64,000 bases of DNA, from contig NC_052356.1 of the NCBI RefSeq assembly GCF_009727055.1, positions 4,691,193 to 4,755,192 on the forward strand, in the 5' to 3' direction. Source of the stretch: Benincasa hispida. Taxonomy: Eukaryota; Streptophyta; Magnoliopsida; Cucurbitales; Cucurbitaceae. The notes under the pieces are model-generated. The model saw nothing but the letters and a program-made list of their open reading frames with translations. It ran no database searches and was not told the DNA's origin. The position numbers and the translations under genes were made by a program. Every line of letters begins with the position of its first letter. Position 1 is the first letter of the stretch. Of this stretch, positions 11,241 through 22,894 are shown in pieces.

Positions 11241-11485
11241 TATTAATAAGAGTTATTGATCAAAGCTAATACTATAACAAAAGTTGTTTAGACAGATTAG
11301 ATGCATCTTACTCAAAGAGTTTAGTATACTTTGATGTAGTGGGAGGTCTGTATGATAACCTAGCCATGTTTTGAGTGAAAACTCAAGTCATCAAATCTCG
11401 GTGACGACATCGAGAAACAAAGAATTGTGAAAATAAGATGCATTCTCTATATAATTTAATGAGAAATCCATAATATACTAAAGTG

Positions 11486-11736
11486 TTTATAGCAATCCTC
11501 TTGGCTAAAGTGTCTGAGGATCAACTAGTGGGACTAGGATTACGAGTTAAATAACCTAGGGCAAGTGGGAGAAACACCCATGGGTATGCAATACCTAAGG
11601 ACGAGTATGTGATACCTAAAGGCAAGCTATGGGTATGTGATGCCCTAGTTTATTGTATTTCTCCGTAAAACTCAAAAACTCAGTAGTATATAGTCATATG
11701 TATGTTACCACTAGAGTTCTAGTCCAAGTGGGAGTT
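11486..11736 (+). pseudogene. Copia copy 1: end of pol and 3' untranslated region
   Basis: Residual codons for AKVSEDQLVGLGLRVK (about 11503-11550) align with the end of RNase H in copies 3 and 4 (AKVFEGHLVGLGLR). They are followed by GGGCAAGTGGGAGAAA and then by AGTCCAAGTGGGAGTT immediately before the LTR, which serves as the polypurine tract. The reverse transcriptase is absent, so copy 1 has a large internal deletion. Confidence 0.65.
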
Positions 11737-13591
11737 TGTTGGGTTTTATGTCCTAAAACTCGTGGTTTGTAAAACAATAAACTCGTTATGTAAATCATTA
11801 AAGTTGTTATTGAAGTCTGATTCAATAAAATTGTTATTGAAGTCTGATTCAATAAAGTTGTTGAATATATGAATTGCTTATTTCGTTTTAGAAATAAATC
11901 CAATAAACTAAAAGATCCATGACTATTACATGAGTACATGAACTTTACTTCCATAAGAGTGGATCAGATTCAAGTAAATCGCCTAAATGATCTATAGTAT
12001 ATGAATAAGTTTAGGTGCCTTATTCTGGTAATAGTATCGGATGTGGCACACTCTATAGTTGTTACAAGGAGTTGTAAAGTGCTATAGATGAAGTGATCCT
12101 GATTCTACATGTAGTGACATGAGGAGTGGGGACGTCTTGTGCAATGAGTCTACGCAAGATCGGACCAAGAAATAAGTTACTCTTACTTTATAACGTTGTT
12201 TACTGTTTAAGACTGACTATTTCAAAGCAATGACCTAGGTAACTTGACCTTAATTCTAAGCTAACTATGAACTCCTGTTTATTCGAGATTATCCTTAGAT
12301 TTGCATAGGTGAGGGTTGGCTTAATAATGTCGGCTCAATAAGCCTCCCATTTCAGAAGTAAGACCGGGTAGATAGTTGGGGACATAGGATGCAAGATGGA
12401 ATTCACTCCTACCCGCTTTCAGAGATAGTAAAGAGGTTGTTCCCTTAAGTGCTGTCTCTGGGTCTTGAAATGGGGCCCGCCCTTTCATGGCCCAAGAGGG
12501 ACTCGGTTTGATGATCAGATCACAAATCAATTGTTCATTAGAGAATCAATGGGACCTAAAGAAGGAGAGGTAATCTCGAGGGTAAACAACCTTTTAGTAG
12601 TTAAAGAATGGGGGTTAATTCGGTAAGAGTTTAGCTGATTAATCTCAGATCATTGAAGCCTATGATCTATAGGTCCACTAGGTCCCCCTACTAGCTCACA
12701 AACAGATTTTTCTTATAATAGCATGATAACTTGATTTGAAACGCTCAAATTAGAACTAAAGAAATTAGTAATTATATGGGATATAATTACACGTTTAATT
12801 TTGAAATTAAACGAAATTAGAGAATCAATTAATATTTAAATATGATTTAAATATTAAATTCATGACTAAGGATTCATAGTAATGGAATTTGTGACAAATT
12901 TAATATTTGGTATTAAATTAATAAAATTGTTTAATTAATTTATTAATTTTATTACAAAAATAATTATTGAATTCATTTTGTAAAATTAATAAAATTTCAA
13001 TTTTGAATTAAGGAATTAAAAATTAAAATGAATTTAGATTTTGAAAATCAAAATGAAAGAAAAATTAAAAAAAAAAAAAAGGAAAGTTAAAAATCCCAAC
13101 TTTTGGGATTTTCTTAATTTCTTGAAGCAGGTTAGTCACATTCCATAAACACTTCCAGCCCAATTTCTCAAGCATGAGCTATAGTTCATGCAGGAATCCA
13201 TTTGCATGAAAGTCATGCAATAAATAAAGCAAAATGGAGTAGAAATGGGGCATGCATCAGAGATGTTTCAGCTGAAAATTTCAAGAATTGAAAACTAGGT
13301 TTTGAGCTTAAAAACCAGAACCTCCTCTCCTTTATTCCCTAATTCAAGCTTATTTTGAGTCCCAAAACTCAATCCAAGGCATCAAAAGGATAGTGAGGAA
13401 GGCCTTGTGGTGGTCCACATCCATAAGAAGGGAGAATTGCAGCTGGAATTCATGATTCAAGGGTATCTTCAAAAGTTAGTGTTGAAACCCTCTTGTTAGT
13501 TTATGAGCATGCTAATTTTGGAGCCAAAATTAATGAGTTAGAATGCTTATGATCCTGTTTTTCTTCTGCTGCTTGCTTCCTTAATCCAACA
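11737..13591 (+). repeat. Copia LTR, 3' LTR of copy 1
   Basis: Begins TGTTGGGTTTTATGTCC right after the polypurine tract and ends near AATCCAACA at 13591, giving TGTTGG/CCAACA ends and a length of about 1.86 kb. It contains the AT-rich block (12830-13080) also seen at 6312 and 26720. The 3' end is placed where homology with other LTRs is lost. Confidence 0.75.
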
Positions 13592-13935
13592 CAAAAACCT
13601 TCCAAAGGAGGATACAAGCAAACGGTGCCATGAGGCCGAGCATGAAATCTCACTACAAACTAATGAAGAAGATCATAGGATGTGTTGACACACGTCCCTC
13701 TCCCACTTACTATAAAAACTTTCTCCATTCATGTTGATATTAACCTATGTAAACACCTTCCGTGGGGGGACATAAGCAAAATAGTGCGATGAGGTCGAGC
13801 ATAGATCTCACGGTATGAACTTTTAGAGAGATTGGGGAATGAAAATGGCATATCATATATATCTTTTCCTCCCACTAAGTGTTTTAAAAAAATTGAGGGT
13901 TCATTACTTAGGTAAATTAGGCTAAGAAATTTATC
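13592..13935 (-). repeat. Inverted fragment of the ~160 bp repeat region
   Basis: Read on the minus strand it has TAGTAAGTGGGAGAGGGACGTGTGTCAACACA, matching 9116-9150, plus a GTTCATACCGTGAGATCT block like that at 8840. It is joined directly to the end of the LTR at 13591. No coding potential. Confidence 0.55.
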
Positions 13936-13995
13936 TAAATCTTGTTAAATTTTCCCAATATAATTTTTGTATTGCATAGTTTAACAATGTATGAT

Positions 13996-15460
13996 TGATA
14001 GCACCATAAAAGTGCTATTTTCCTTAGTTTAATTTAGGTTCTTTTATACATTTTATATGTTTATTATGCTATTTTGTAGGTGTCAAGCACTCCAGAGATA
14101 GAATTGATTATTTGGGGTTATTCGAGGTTAATTTGAAGCAATTTGGAGTTAATTTGAGCATCTGAAATTCAAAGGAGGAAAATTACCAAAATGCCTCTAT
14201 AACGAGCATTGCAACCCTCTACCAAGTGTAAAGCTACGCTAAAAAATAGATTGAACACATAGCCCCCAGCGTTGCAACACCCACTTTACACTGTAAGGTA
14301 GTAGCTGAAGATTGAAGAGAGCGTCGCAACGTTGCCATCAACATTGAAATGTTATGGATTTTGACGGGAAGTCACCAAGCGTGCGCGTGTCTGGAAATCA
14401 TGAATAACATAGCAACCCTGCCTTTACGCCCAAGGTCTATACTTCGATTGGAGCGTTGCAACATTGAGCACTGTGCCTGTAGTATAAATTAGTTTTCTTC
14501 GAATTAGGTAAAAGGGGAGAGGAGAGTTAGGCTGATTTTGAGAGTATTTTACTTCATTTCGGCCATTTTAGACCAAAACCATGAGATTATCTTGTATTTT
14601 GATCTTTAATGGTAAATTTTGGCATCGTGATTCAGATTTGATGAATGATTGAAGGTCGTCGGTTTTGAGGTTTCTAGGGCTTTTCTTTGAATTTTTATAA
14701 GATTTCTTATGAGCTCTTCTTGAATCTTGTTGTTTCTCATTGATTTCCTATGTTTGTTTCAACTTCTAAAATGAAAATATAGGTTGATTGAGTTGACAAC
14801 TTAATCTCTTATATATTTTTTTGCCCTATCTATGGATGATTTTGATGTCCATAATTGTATTGAAATCATGCTTAATTCAATAGCAATAGGTTTTTGTTAT
14901 AAATATGGCTTGATTGCTAGGCTTCTAGGATCGCTTAAATGATAACAATACCTAAAGATTGGAAATGCAGTAGGTTAGAATTGGCCATTCTTGCTTAACG
15001 TCCTAATCAATCTAAGAACATAATGCAATTAACTAAATGAAAGGGTTTGTGTGTAAATGAAAGGGTTTGTGTGACAATGTTCAGTTAATTTAGGAATCAA
15101 CGACATGTTGATTTTCCCTAGTAAGTTTGTTAGGGTTGTCTCGACATTCGACTAGACTTAAGAAATAGTTAACTCAAGTACATTTTTATGATTAATCAAT
15201 GGTTAGATTCATAGAAAGCCCAATAAACTCTAAATTGGCAAAGGTAATCTTGTGTTCATTCTCTCTCTCTTTCTCAATCTATCTTATTTTTCTACAATTT
15301 TAATTTTCGCATTTAGTTTTTCGTCAACCAAACAACAAAACCCCTCGTTTTTATTACTTTTTGATAAATAGAGATTTTTCCATTGTTTAGCAAACCACTA
15401 ATGATCAAAAGAAATTTATAATACCGATCCTACACCTATTAGTACAAAGACATATCAATA
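13996..15460 (+). repeat. Probable gypsy LTR remnant, non-coding
   Basis: No open coding sequence. The start TGATAGCACCATAAAAGTGC, the GTTGCAAC-rich tract (14200-14470) and the end near AGTGGCAAGTCCGGATAGATCCCC (15461-15484) resemble LTRs of Athila/Tat-type gypsy elements as I know them. A CT-rich tract sits at 15258-15280. No matching partner LTR is visible in the window, so the assignment is tentative. Confidence 0.35.
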
Positions 15461-17940
15461 GTGGCAAGTCCGGATAGATCCCCAGGGAAGCGCAATATTT
15501 GTTCCGTTAAGCTAATTTGATAGTTATAGGGGTAAATATGGGAGGATTTGTTGTGGATATGAAATAAGGTGTGCAAGAAAAGTAAAAATAAAGTGGGAAA
15601 ATATAGTTAAGGATCAAAGATTCTAGCCTTAGGAGTAAATTGAGTTTCTATGCAATTTCCTATCATTGGACTATTTTGATTTAACTCATATTTGTTCATG
15701 CTTTGCACAACAATATGCTTGACCCGACCTAACTAGCCTCTACAATGGAGGATAACTAGATAAGACTGAACCATGCAAGTAACCTAAGTAATAATTAAAA
15801 CCTCGACGAAGCTCTAATTAATCTAAATGCAATTAATCCTACAGAATCTGTAGCGGTCATGAAGAATCGATTTACATTTGCGTTAAGCCTTAGGTTTTTA
15901 TAATGTGGTTAATTAATCGGAAAGTCAAATCTTAATTAACCAAATTTCTATGAACCTAATCAAATCAGGCATTCTAAGATTCGAGATTAGACTACAAACC
16001 CTAGCATACAAGATTCAATAATTGCTAATTCCCGACTTAAGCTAGACGAAGATGGAAGACATCGTGCAAGCCTAGGATTTTTAGCATACGACATATATTC
16101 AAGGTAAAGTGCTTCAATCCAACTAAGAAACATGCATCAAAGATTTTAAATAGATTCAAAGATGCATAAATCTATATGGAGTTAAACAAAAAAAAAATCC
16201 TCAAGTAGTTACATAGGTTTACTCCCAATGACAACAAAAGAACTCACCTCAACGTCTTTATGGACAAAGAAAGAAAAGGGAAAGAAATTCAATCCATAAT
16301 TACAACCCAAAATGTTAAAATCCTAAGTTAAAAAGTGAAAAAGAAAGAAAATTCGAGTTGGGTGCTAAACTTCTCGTCCTTTTTCTTCCTCTTTCTTGCC
16401 CTAAAAAAATCGAGGGATATATAAAGAGAATTGTCGAATGTCGTGGCACTATTGTCGAGGGCAGGGACACTCTTATAACGACTCAAGTTCAGGAGGGGTA
16501 CATGAATGTACCAATATCACATCCAAAGGAGAGGGATCCTAAAGACATGAAAGTATGATTAAGAAAGGCATAAAACAATTGAAAATTACTACCTATACCA
16601 ACAAAGTACACCTTTCTTTTTGGTGGTTCAATTATAAGAACTCCAAAGTTAAGCGTGCTTAGCTTTGAGCAATCCTATGTTGGGTGACTTCTTTGAAACT
16701 TCCCTAGGATGCATGTGAGTGAAGACAAAGCATGCTGAAAGGACTCATGTTGGTTTGTGGGGACAACTTTCAAGACCATCAAGTGCTGAATCTGAATTTC
16801 AACTCTGGTCTTTTGGTGTCGTAGCATTGTCCATGAGCAGTGTTATGTTGCTTCTATCATGTAAAGTTCCATGGCACTCTCGCCAAATGCATGTTTCTGC
16901 CTTTGTGCACACCACAGGGCACCAACCAAGGGTAGCATGCACTCCCTCCAAGGGCAAAATCATAATTTTGCTTCCTTTGCAACTATTTGCTCTGTTTCAA
17001 TCCAAAATGCATTCAATTTGTCCCAATGGTCTCCTCTGCTCATTTATCTATCAAAAACACTAAATAGAAAATTAAATACCTAAAAACTAACATGATTTAG
17101 GCAGGAATAAATAACTCTTTTGGAGAGCCATCAAACCATCCCTAACCTAAACCTTGCTAGTCCTCGAGCAAGAGAAAAACACATAAGCAAAAAATAAACA
17201 ATAGAAAAGTTTGCATTCAAGTTCAACTCGAGCCTCAATTCTCAAACATGCTGCAGAATTTAAAAACGTGAAAAGTTTTTCCAATTATTTCTTATGTGTG
17301 TGTGAACCAACCTATGTCGACTCTAGATACTTGAGACAACCTTATGGCATCCTCCATCCATTTTCCCCCTACTTCTAGCTCGGGCACCAGTCTTCAAGCA
17401 ACCAAAACTAATCAAGAAAGTAACACTTCAACTAAGGTGCCTAAAACTCACACACACATAATATAAAGACATTTCTTTTATCTAAGGGCCTAGCTTTCAC
17501 ACAACCAATCGTAAGGACTCGTACTCGCTCTTTTCTTGCAAGCGTCCTAACTGATCATGGAGGAGGTAACTCTTTTCACTCATATCCATGCATTTACACA
17601 ACACTTCCTAATCTTTTTTTTCCCTTTTTTTATCTCACTTTTTTTCTATTTTTTTATATCACACTTTTTGTTGCTCTTTATTTCCTATAAGCGAATACTC
17701 TTTTATTTCTTATTTGTTTTATATTACATCCTATCAAGTAACATCACCCTCTAACTGGTAGGGCCTTTCGGGGTGACAAAGAACTTATAGACATCATAAA
17801 CCCATCCTAAGTCCGAAGAGAAAAAAAAACTTAAAGTGGTTTGTGCACAAGAAGACAAGGAATGCAAGGAAAAAAATTTTAATTGGGCTCATTAAATGCT
17901 CATTTCATGAAATTAAGTAAAATGGTATGCAAGCAATCCT
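15461..17940 (-). other. Non-coding gypsy spacer/LTR remnant, probably minus orientation
   Basis: No gene I can support; the short open frames at 16358-17083 and 17557-17754 lack any recognisable domain and the latter is a translation of a T-rich tract. On the minus strand TTGCTCGAGGACTAGCAAGG (about 17150-17170) resembles the 3' spacer that precedes the LTR in Athila/Tat elements. The 15461-17140 part could then be that element's LTR, meeting the plus-oriented one at 13996-15460 head to head. This is inference from motif memory. Confidence 0.3.
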
Positions 17941-18004
17941 ATTAATTTATAGAATAAGTTTATTGTTTTACAAAACCACTAGTTTTAGGACATAAAACAC
18001 AACA
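17941..18004 (-). repeat. 64-base stump of a copia LTR, minus orientation
   Basis: On the minus strand it reads TGTTGTGTTTTATGTCCTAA and continues through a GTTTTGTAAAACAATAAAC-type block, that is, the first bases of the copia LTR. It abuts gag of copy 2 at 18005, where the gag start has been lost. Confidence 0.7.
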
Positions 18005-19885
18005 ATGTCCTCCTTTTCCCAGTTCAAATGCAAAATGAAATGTTATGGATGCCTATGATAGGTGGGTCGGGGCTAATGAAAAAGCCAGAGCCTACATATT
18101 AGCGAGCGTATCTGATGTGCTTACTAAAAAGCATGAATCCATGGTCACCGCTAGGGAGATCGTGGATTCATTATAAGGGATGTTTGGACAACCGTCCTTA
18201 TCTATTCGACACGATGCTATAAAATACATTTATAATTCCTGCATGAAAGAAAGGACCTCTGTTAGAGAACACGTCCTAGACATGATGGTCCACTTCAATG
18301 TTGTGGAAGTGAATGGCACTTTCATAGATGAGAAAAGTGAAGTCAATATGATCATAGAATCTCTTTCGAAAAGCTTCCTAACTTTTTGCACAAACATTGT
18401 GATGAATAAGATTGATTATAGTTTCACAACTCTCCTAAATGAACTCCAGACTTATTAATCATTAATGAAAAATAAAAGTCAATAAGGGGAAGCAAATGTT
18501 GTAACCCAAAATAAATTTCTGAAGGGATCTACATCTGGTATAAAACCTTCAGAAAAGAAGTCTGGTCCTTCAAAGAATAAGAGTATCCAAATGAAGAAAA
18601 AGGGAAAAGGGAAGAACAAGGCTTCTTTTAAAAAAATCAAGACGAAAGTTGCAAAAGGAAAGTATTTCCATTGCAATGTTGATGGGCATTGGAAGCGAAA
18701 TTCCCCAAAATATCTTGTAGAAAAGAAAGCTGAGAAAGCAAACCAAGGTAAATCTAATTTACTTGTCATTGAAACATGTTTAGTGGAAAATTCTCATTTA
18801 ACCGGAATATTGGATTCAGGCACAGCTAATCATATTTGCACTTTAATTCAGAAAATTAGTTCCTAGAGGCAACTAATGGAGAACAAGATGACTTTCAAGG
18901 TGGGAACAAGTGATGTCATTTTGGCTCAAGTAGTGGGAGACCTCAAGTTATTTTTTGGAAAAGCTTACATTTTGCTAGAAAATGTGTATTATGTTCCTAA
19001 TATGAAAAGGAACTTTATCTTTATCTTCTATTTATTAGAACATATGTACAAAGTTATTTTTGATATAAATGAAGTGTTCATTAGTTCAAAAGGTGTTTAA
19101 ATATGTTCTGCTAAACTTGAAAGTAACTTATACATGTTAAAACCAACTGAGACAAAATCTATTTTAAATATAGAGATGTTTATAACAACCAAAACTCAAA
19201 ATAAGAAAAGAAAGATTTCTCCTAAAGCCCATCTTTGGCACTTAAGACTTGGACACATAAATGTCAATAGGATTGAGAGATTAGTAAAGAATGGACTACT
19301 AAATCAGTTAGAAGAAAATTCTTTACCTCTATGTAAGTTATGTCTTGAGGGAAAAATGGCCAAAGGATCTTTTTTTAAAAAAAGGCCTTAGAGCCAAAGA
19401 ACCCTTAGAGTTAGTACATTCAGACATCTGTGGTCTGATGAATGTTAAAATAAGAGGAGGGTATAAATATTTCATTAGATTTATTGATGACTATTCAAGA
19501 TATGGCTATGTTTACTTGATGCATCATAAGTTTAATACTCTTGAAAAATTCAAAGAGTATAAGGCAGAGGTTGAGATCTTATTAAGGAAAAATATTATAA
19601 CACTTCGATCAGATCAAGGTGGTGAGTTTATGGATTTACAATTCCAAAACTATTTAGTAGAACATGGAATTCAATCCCAACTTACTGCACCTAGTACATC
19701 ACAACAAAACGGTGTAACAAAAAGGAGAAATTGAACCCCGTTAGACATGGTTCATTCGATCATGAGTTATGCCCAGTTACCTTAGTCCTTTTGGGGATTT
19801 GCAGTGCAAACTTCAGTATATATTTTGAACATTGTTCCCTCAAAAAGTGTTTCAAAAACACGATATGAGCTATGGAACACAATCG
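18005..19885 (+). pseudogene. Copia copy 2: gag, protease, pre-integrase and integrase, broken
   Basis: Begins inside gag (RWVGANEKARAYILASVSDVL) and continues to HVLDMMVHFNV at about 18290. The zinc knuckle at 18663-18704 reads YFHC-x8-HWKRNS, lacking the first and last Cys. Protease active site ILDSGTANHIC is at about 18810. Then come the pre-integrase block with LWHLRLGHINVNRIERLV (19226-19280) and the integrase core: HSDICG (19421-), DDYSRYGYVYLMHH, RSDQGGEF (19608-). The third catalytic residue is Lys (AAA, 19720-19722) in place of Glu, and RRN is followed by TGA where CGA is expected. The frame breaks at 18460, 18866, 19100 and about 19390. Copy 2 ends at about 19885 where an opposite-strand LTR starts; RT and RNase H are absent. 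Confidence 0.85.
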
Positions 19886-22800
19886 CTTATTAGAGAAAAA
19901 GATTTAATTATCATATAATTAACATATTATAAACAAATATGATAACCAACTTACCATATTATATTTATAACCTATAGTTTTAATATTTCATCACATGAAA
20001 CATACAAACCATACTTCTTTTCCTATTTTACGATACTTAATGTAAATCATATGTACATTAATTCTTCTACTTGATGTATCTCATACATCACACCAATTAT
20101 ATCATATATAATTGCATTTCCTCTTGTTAATTTGAACACTTCAAATCAACCCCAAAATTTGATTCTCAACTTGAATCCATTGAGCTACCAAGTGGACCTT
20201 ATGGACCTGTAGCTTGAAGCTCCAATAGTATGTGAATAACTGACTAAACTGTTTAGTCACGAGATCCACCATCTGTTAACTGTCGAGTACTCCACTAAAG
20301 ACCAACAGTTGCACTCTTCTCACTACAGATATATTTCTGTGTCCATATTAACCAATCAACAGTGCGAAACCCTTCACAAATCGTTCGTAAGTACAACTGT
20401 GTCAATTTACCATTTTTCCCCTATAGTTACATCTAACTTCTTAAGTACCACTGATTTTTCTAATGAACAATAAGTCATAGTCCTACTATGACTGGGTCCT
20501 CTCTTCCAAAAAGAGGGTGTGGCCACTATGTTCAAGACCCAGAATCAACCCTTAAGGGAGCAATCTATCTACCTACCCCTGCTTTGGGAAAGGAATGAAT
20601 TTCATCTTATGTAACTGAGTTCCCAGCTCCCCAATCAGACAAATCCCCAAAAAGGTAGGCTTGTTGAGTTGGCAATCTGGCCATTCTCACTCATACTAAC
20701 CAAAGGATCGATCTCATAGGTAGGAGTTCCCAAAGCATTTAGGATTAAGGTCATGTCACCTATGGTCATTTTAGTGAGTGTAAGTCTCAGTTATCAATGG
20801 TGTTATATAAAGAGTCGAATTATCTTGTGGTCCAGTCTTATTGATGTGTTATTTTATGCGGTGAAATAATGAAAGGAATTGCGGTGATGGAAAATGCGCT
20901 GTGAAACAAGTTTTCTCAACAGGACCCAAGTATAAATCCTACTGAGATTCCTGGTAAGCCTAGGGTCGAACTCAGGGACTAAGGAAAACAATATGCGGCA
21001 GTAATTTTTTAGATTACTTTGCAGTAACCAATAAATCAAAGAGTTGTTGGGTTTTTGTTTACAATATAAAATGTATGCGGCTGAGTTAAGAAAAGAGTTA
21101 ATGATACGGAAGATGCGATGAATATGCAGGGAACGGGTTGAGAAGGGGTTCAGCTAACACTTCCTATGATTGCATTCATGTTATGTGATCATGCTACACA
21201 CATACAATAGCAAATCATCTCTCAATGCAAATGCTACGGCTTCTAGTTCTAGAATGCATGCGATATATGTGATGATGTCTATAGGACCTACACCTAAACC
21301 TCTATTCTTGTCTATGGGATGACAATTGACACTCACACATACAAGGTGACTGCATAATACCATAACCTATCTCTAGGGTGCATACGATGCATGTTGACAA
21401 ACAAAGCTTATCTCTAAGTCTCTATCTCTTGCTTATGCAGATCTAATCTTGCTCTCTCGAGTCTAGATTCTAACCTAGCTCTCTCAAGTCTTAGGTTCTT
21501 TCTTTACACTCTCTCGAGTAGCTCTAAAAGGGTGATGGGCGCAACATAAGCCAAGATAATCACACGCAATGAAAATCCTAGGTCATGTTAGCTAAGTTCT
21601 TCTCAACCCATTCGATAGATTTAACTACTCATGTGTGCTTTTAAGAGAGTGAACAGATGTAGATAAGCAAGTTCCATCTTATAGATATATAATTGAAATA
21701 CAGAATAACAATGGTGAATAAGAATAAAGAGCCTGGTAGCAATCTCTTGCTTCCCAAGGTTTTTACACTGTTCTTCTCTACTCTGCTCAAAAGATAATCT
21801 TGCACTCGCAAGAGTCTGCCCTCTCTCTGTTTTTCCATGCCTCCTGGGTTCTCTCTCGAGCTGACCAGAGCGATATTCCGGTGTCTCTTCCCTTCTCTCG
21901 CCCTGCCTTCTAAATATATGCAAACTATGAACAAGGTTACTTCTATCTAGGAAGAAAATTATCTAACTGTCGAACTCCTTCACTGAAGATGGCCTCTGGT
22001 ATTTATAGAGCTTCGGGGTGAAAGGCTTCTTCTCTCTTATGATTGTACTAATGGGATGGCATTAATTCTCTGTCTGATGCGCCGAATATTTGTCACCGAA
22101 AAGTTGAGTGTACTTGCTACAGTAGTTCGTTAACGGATGTCAACTTAATTAGGAATCGATCGTCATCAACTTTCTGTCCCATCGTGATTTATTATGCTTT
22201 TCACTCAGATGAGCCCACCAAGATGCGCCGGCTCTATGCGGCAACCTTCTTGAGCAGATATTCACGAGCCCAAATGATCACATAGCCTTGCGTTAATGCA
22301 ATCTCTTAATGCGTTCGGCCGTTGATTTCTTTGGATCGCATTTTTCACCTTGCGTCCACGCATATTCTGCACAAAATTACATAAGTTAACACTTTTAATG
22401 CGATGGACGCATGCGATCTAATATTGTGAACTTAATGCTTTTTGACGCAATATTGTATATTTTTATCAACGCAAACCTACATTGTTTTATAACTTTGCGC
22501 TGTAATAACGTGCATTTCTTCCCGTTATCACTTATACAAACTCTTTGTATAGGACACCCCCGCTCACATGTCTCCACATGAATGGTCAGGATTAGACCAT
22601 CTGCAGTAGTTCACAACACTTGTACACCTCTACAAAGCGGGTCATATCCGTAGTGTCACCAGGGTAAGGTATCCCTCCTTTATCCTTATACTACAAACCA
22701 TTTAGGTTATTACTTAAGGCATGATCTACTTGTATATCTCATATACATGCTTAAGTTTACATAAAATAACCACGGATCTTTGATTATTTGATATGAGTAA

Positions 22801-22894
22801 ATGCAAATAAACAAACTTTTATTTTATTAATAACAATATGTACAAAGTTTACAAACTACGAGACTCCGGGAGAATTAGGACACCAATCCCAACA
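19886..22894 (-). repeat. Copia-type LTR, minus orientation, split by a solo LTR
   Basis: On the minus strand it starts TGTTGGGATTGGTGTCC at 22894 and continues through blocks shared with 5447-6311 (TTGTTCATTAGA, GGGAGTTCCCAACTC-like) to an AT-rich end near 19886. Without the insert at 20842-22530 (and one target copy) it is about 1.3 kb. It separates copy 2 from copy 3, with each truncated at its border. Confidence 0.65.
20842..22530 (-). mobile_element. Solo LTR of the Athila-like gypsy family
   Basis: The minus strand runs from TGATAACGGGAAGAAATGCA to AAATAACACATCA, 1,689 bases, parallel in order to the 5' LTR at 37175-38852 (1,678 bases). Both sides carry CTTAT (20837-20841 and 22531-22535), a perfect five-base target duplication, and removing the insert restores the copia LTR phrase GTCTTATACAAACTC seen at 5911-5925. 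A solo LTR arises by recombination between an element's two LTRs. Small frames within it (e.g. 21621-21934) are not genes. Confidence 0.93.

Noticed and set aside
12321..12530. Short minus-strand gene
   Set aside because: It lies in the copia LTR and recurs in decayed form in other LTR copies (26100-26288, 34413-34607), so it is a conserved LTR sequence, not evidence of a protein.
16719..17083. Two overlapping short genes
   Set aside because: No recognised domain, overlapping frames and location in probable LTR/spacer sequence.
17557..17754. Small Phe-rich membrane protein
   Set aside because: It translates a T-rich tract in non-coding gypsy spacer, with no homologous neighbour or conserved start.
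21621..21934. Arg/Glu-rich minus-strand genes
   Set aside because: Both frames lie inside the solo gypsy LTR, and no equivalent frame is conserved in the LTR at 37175-38852.
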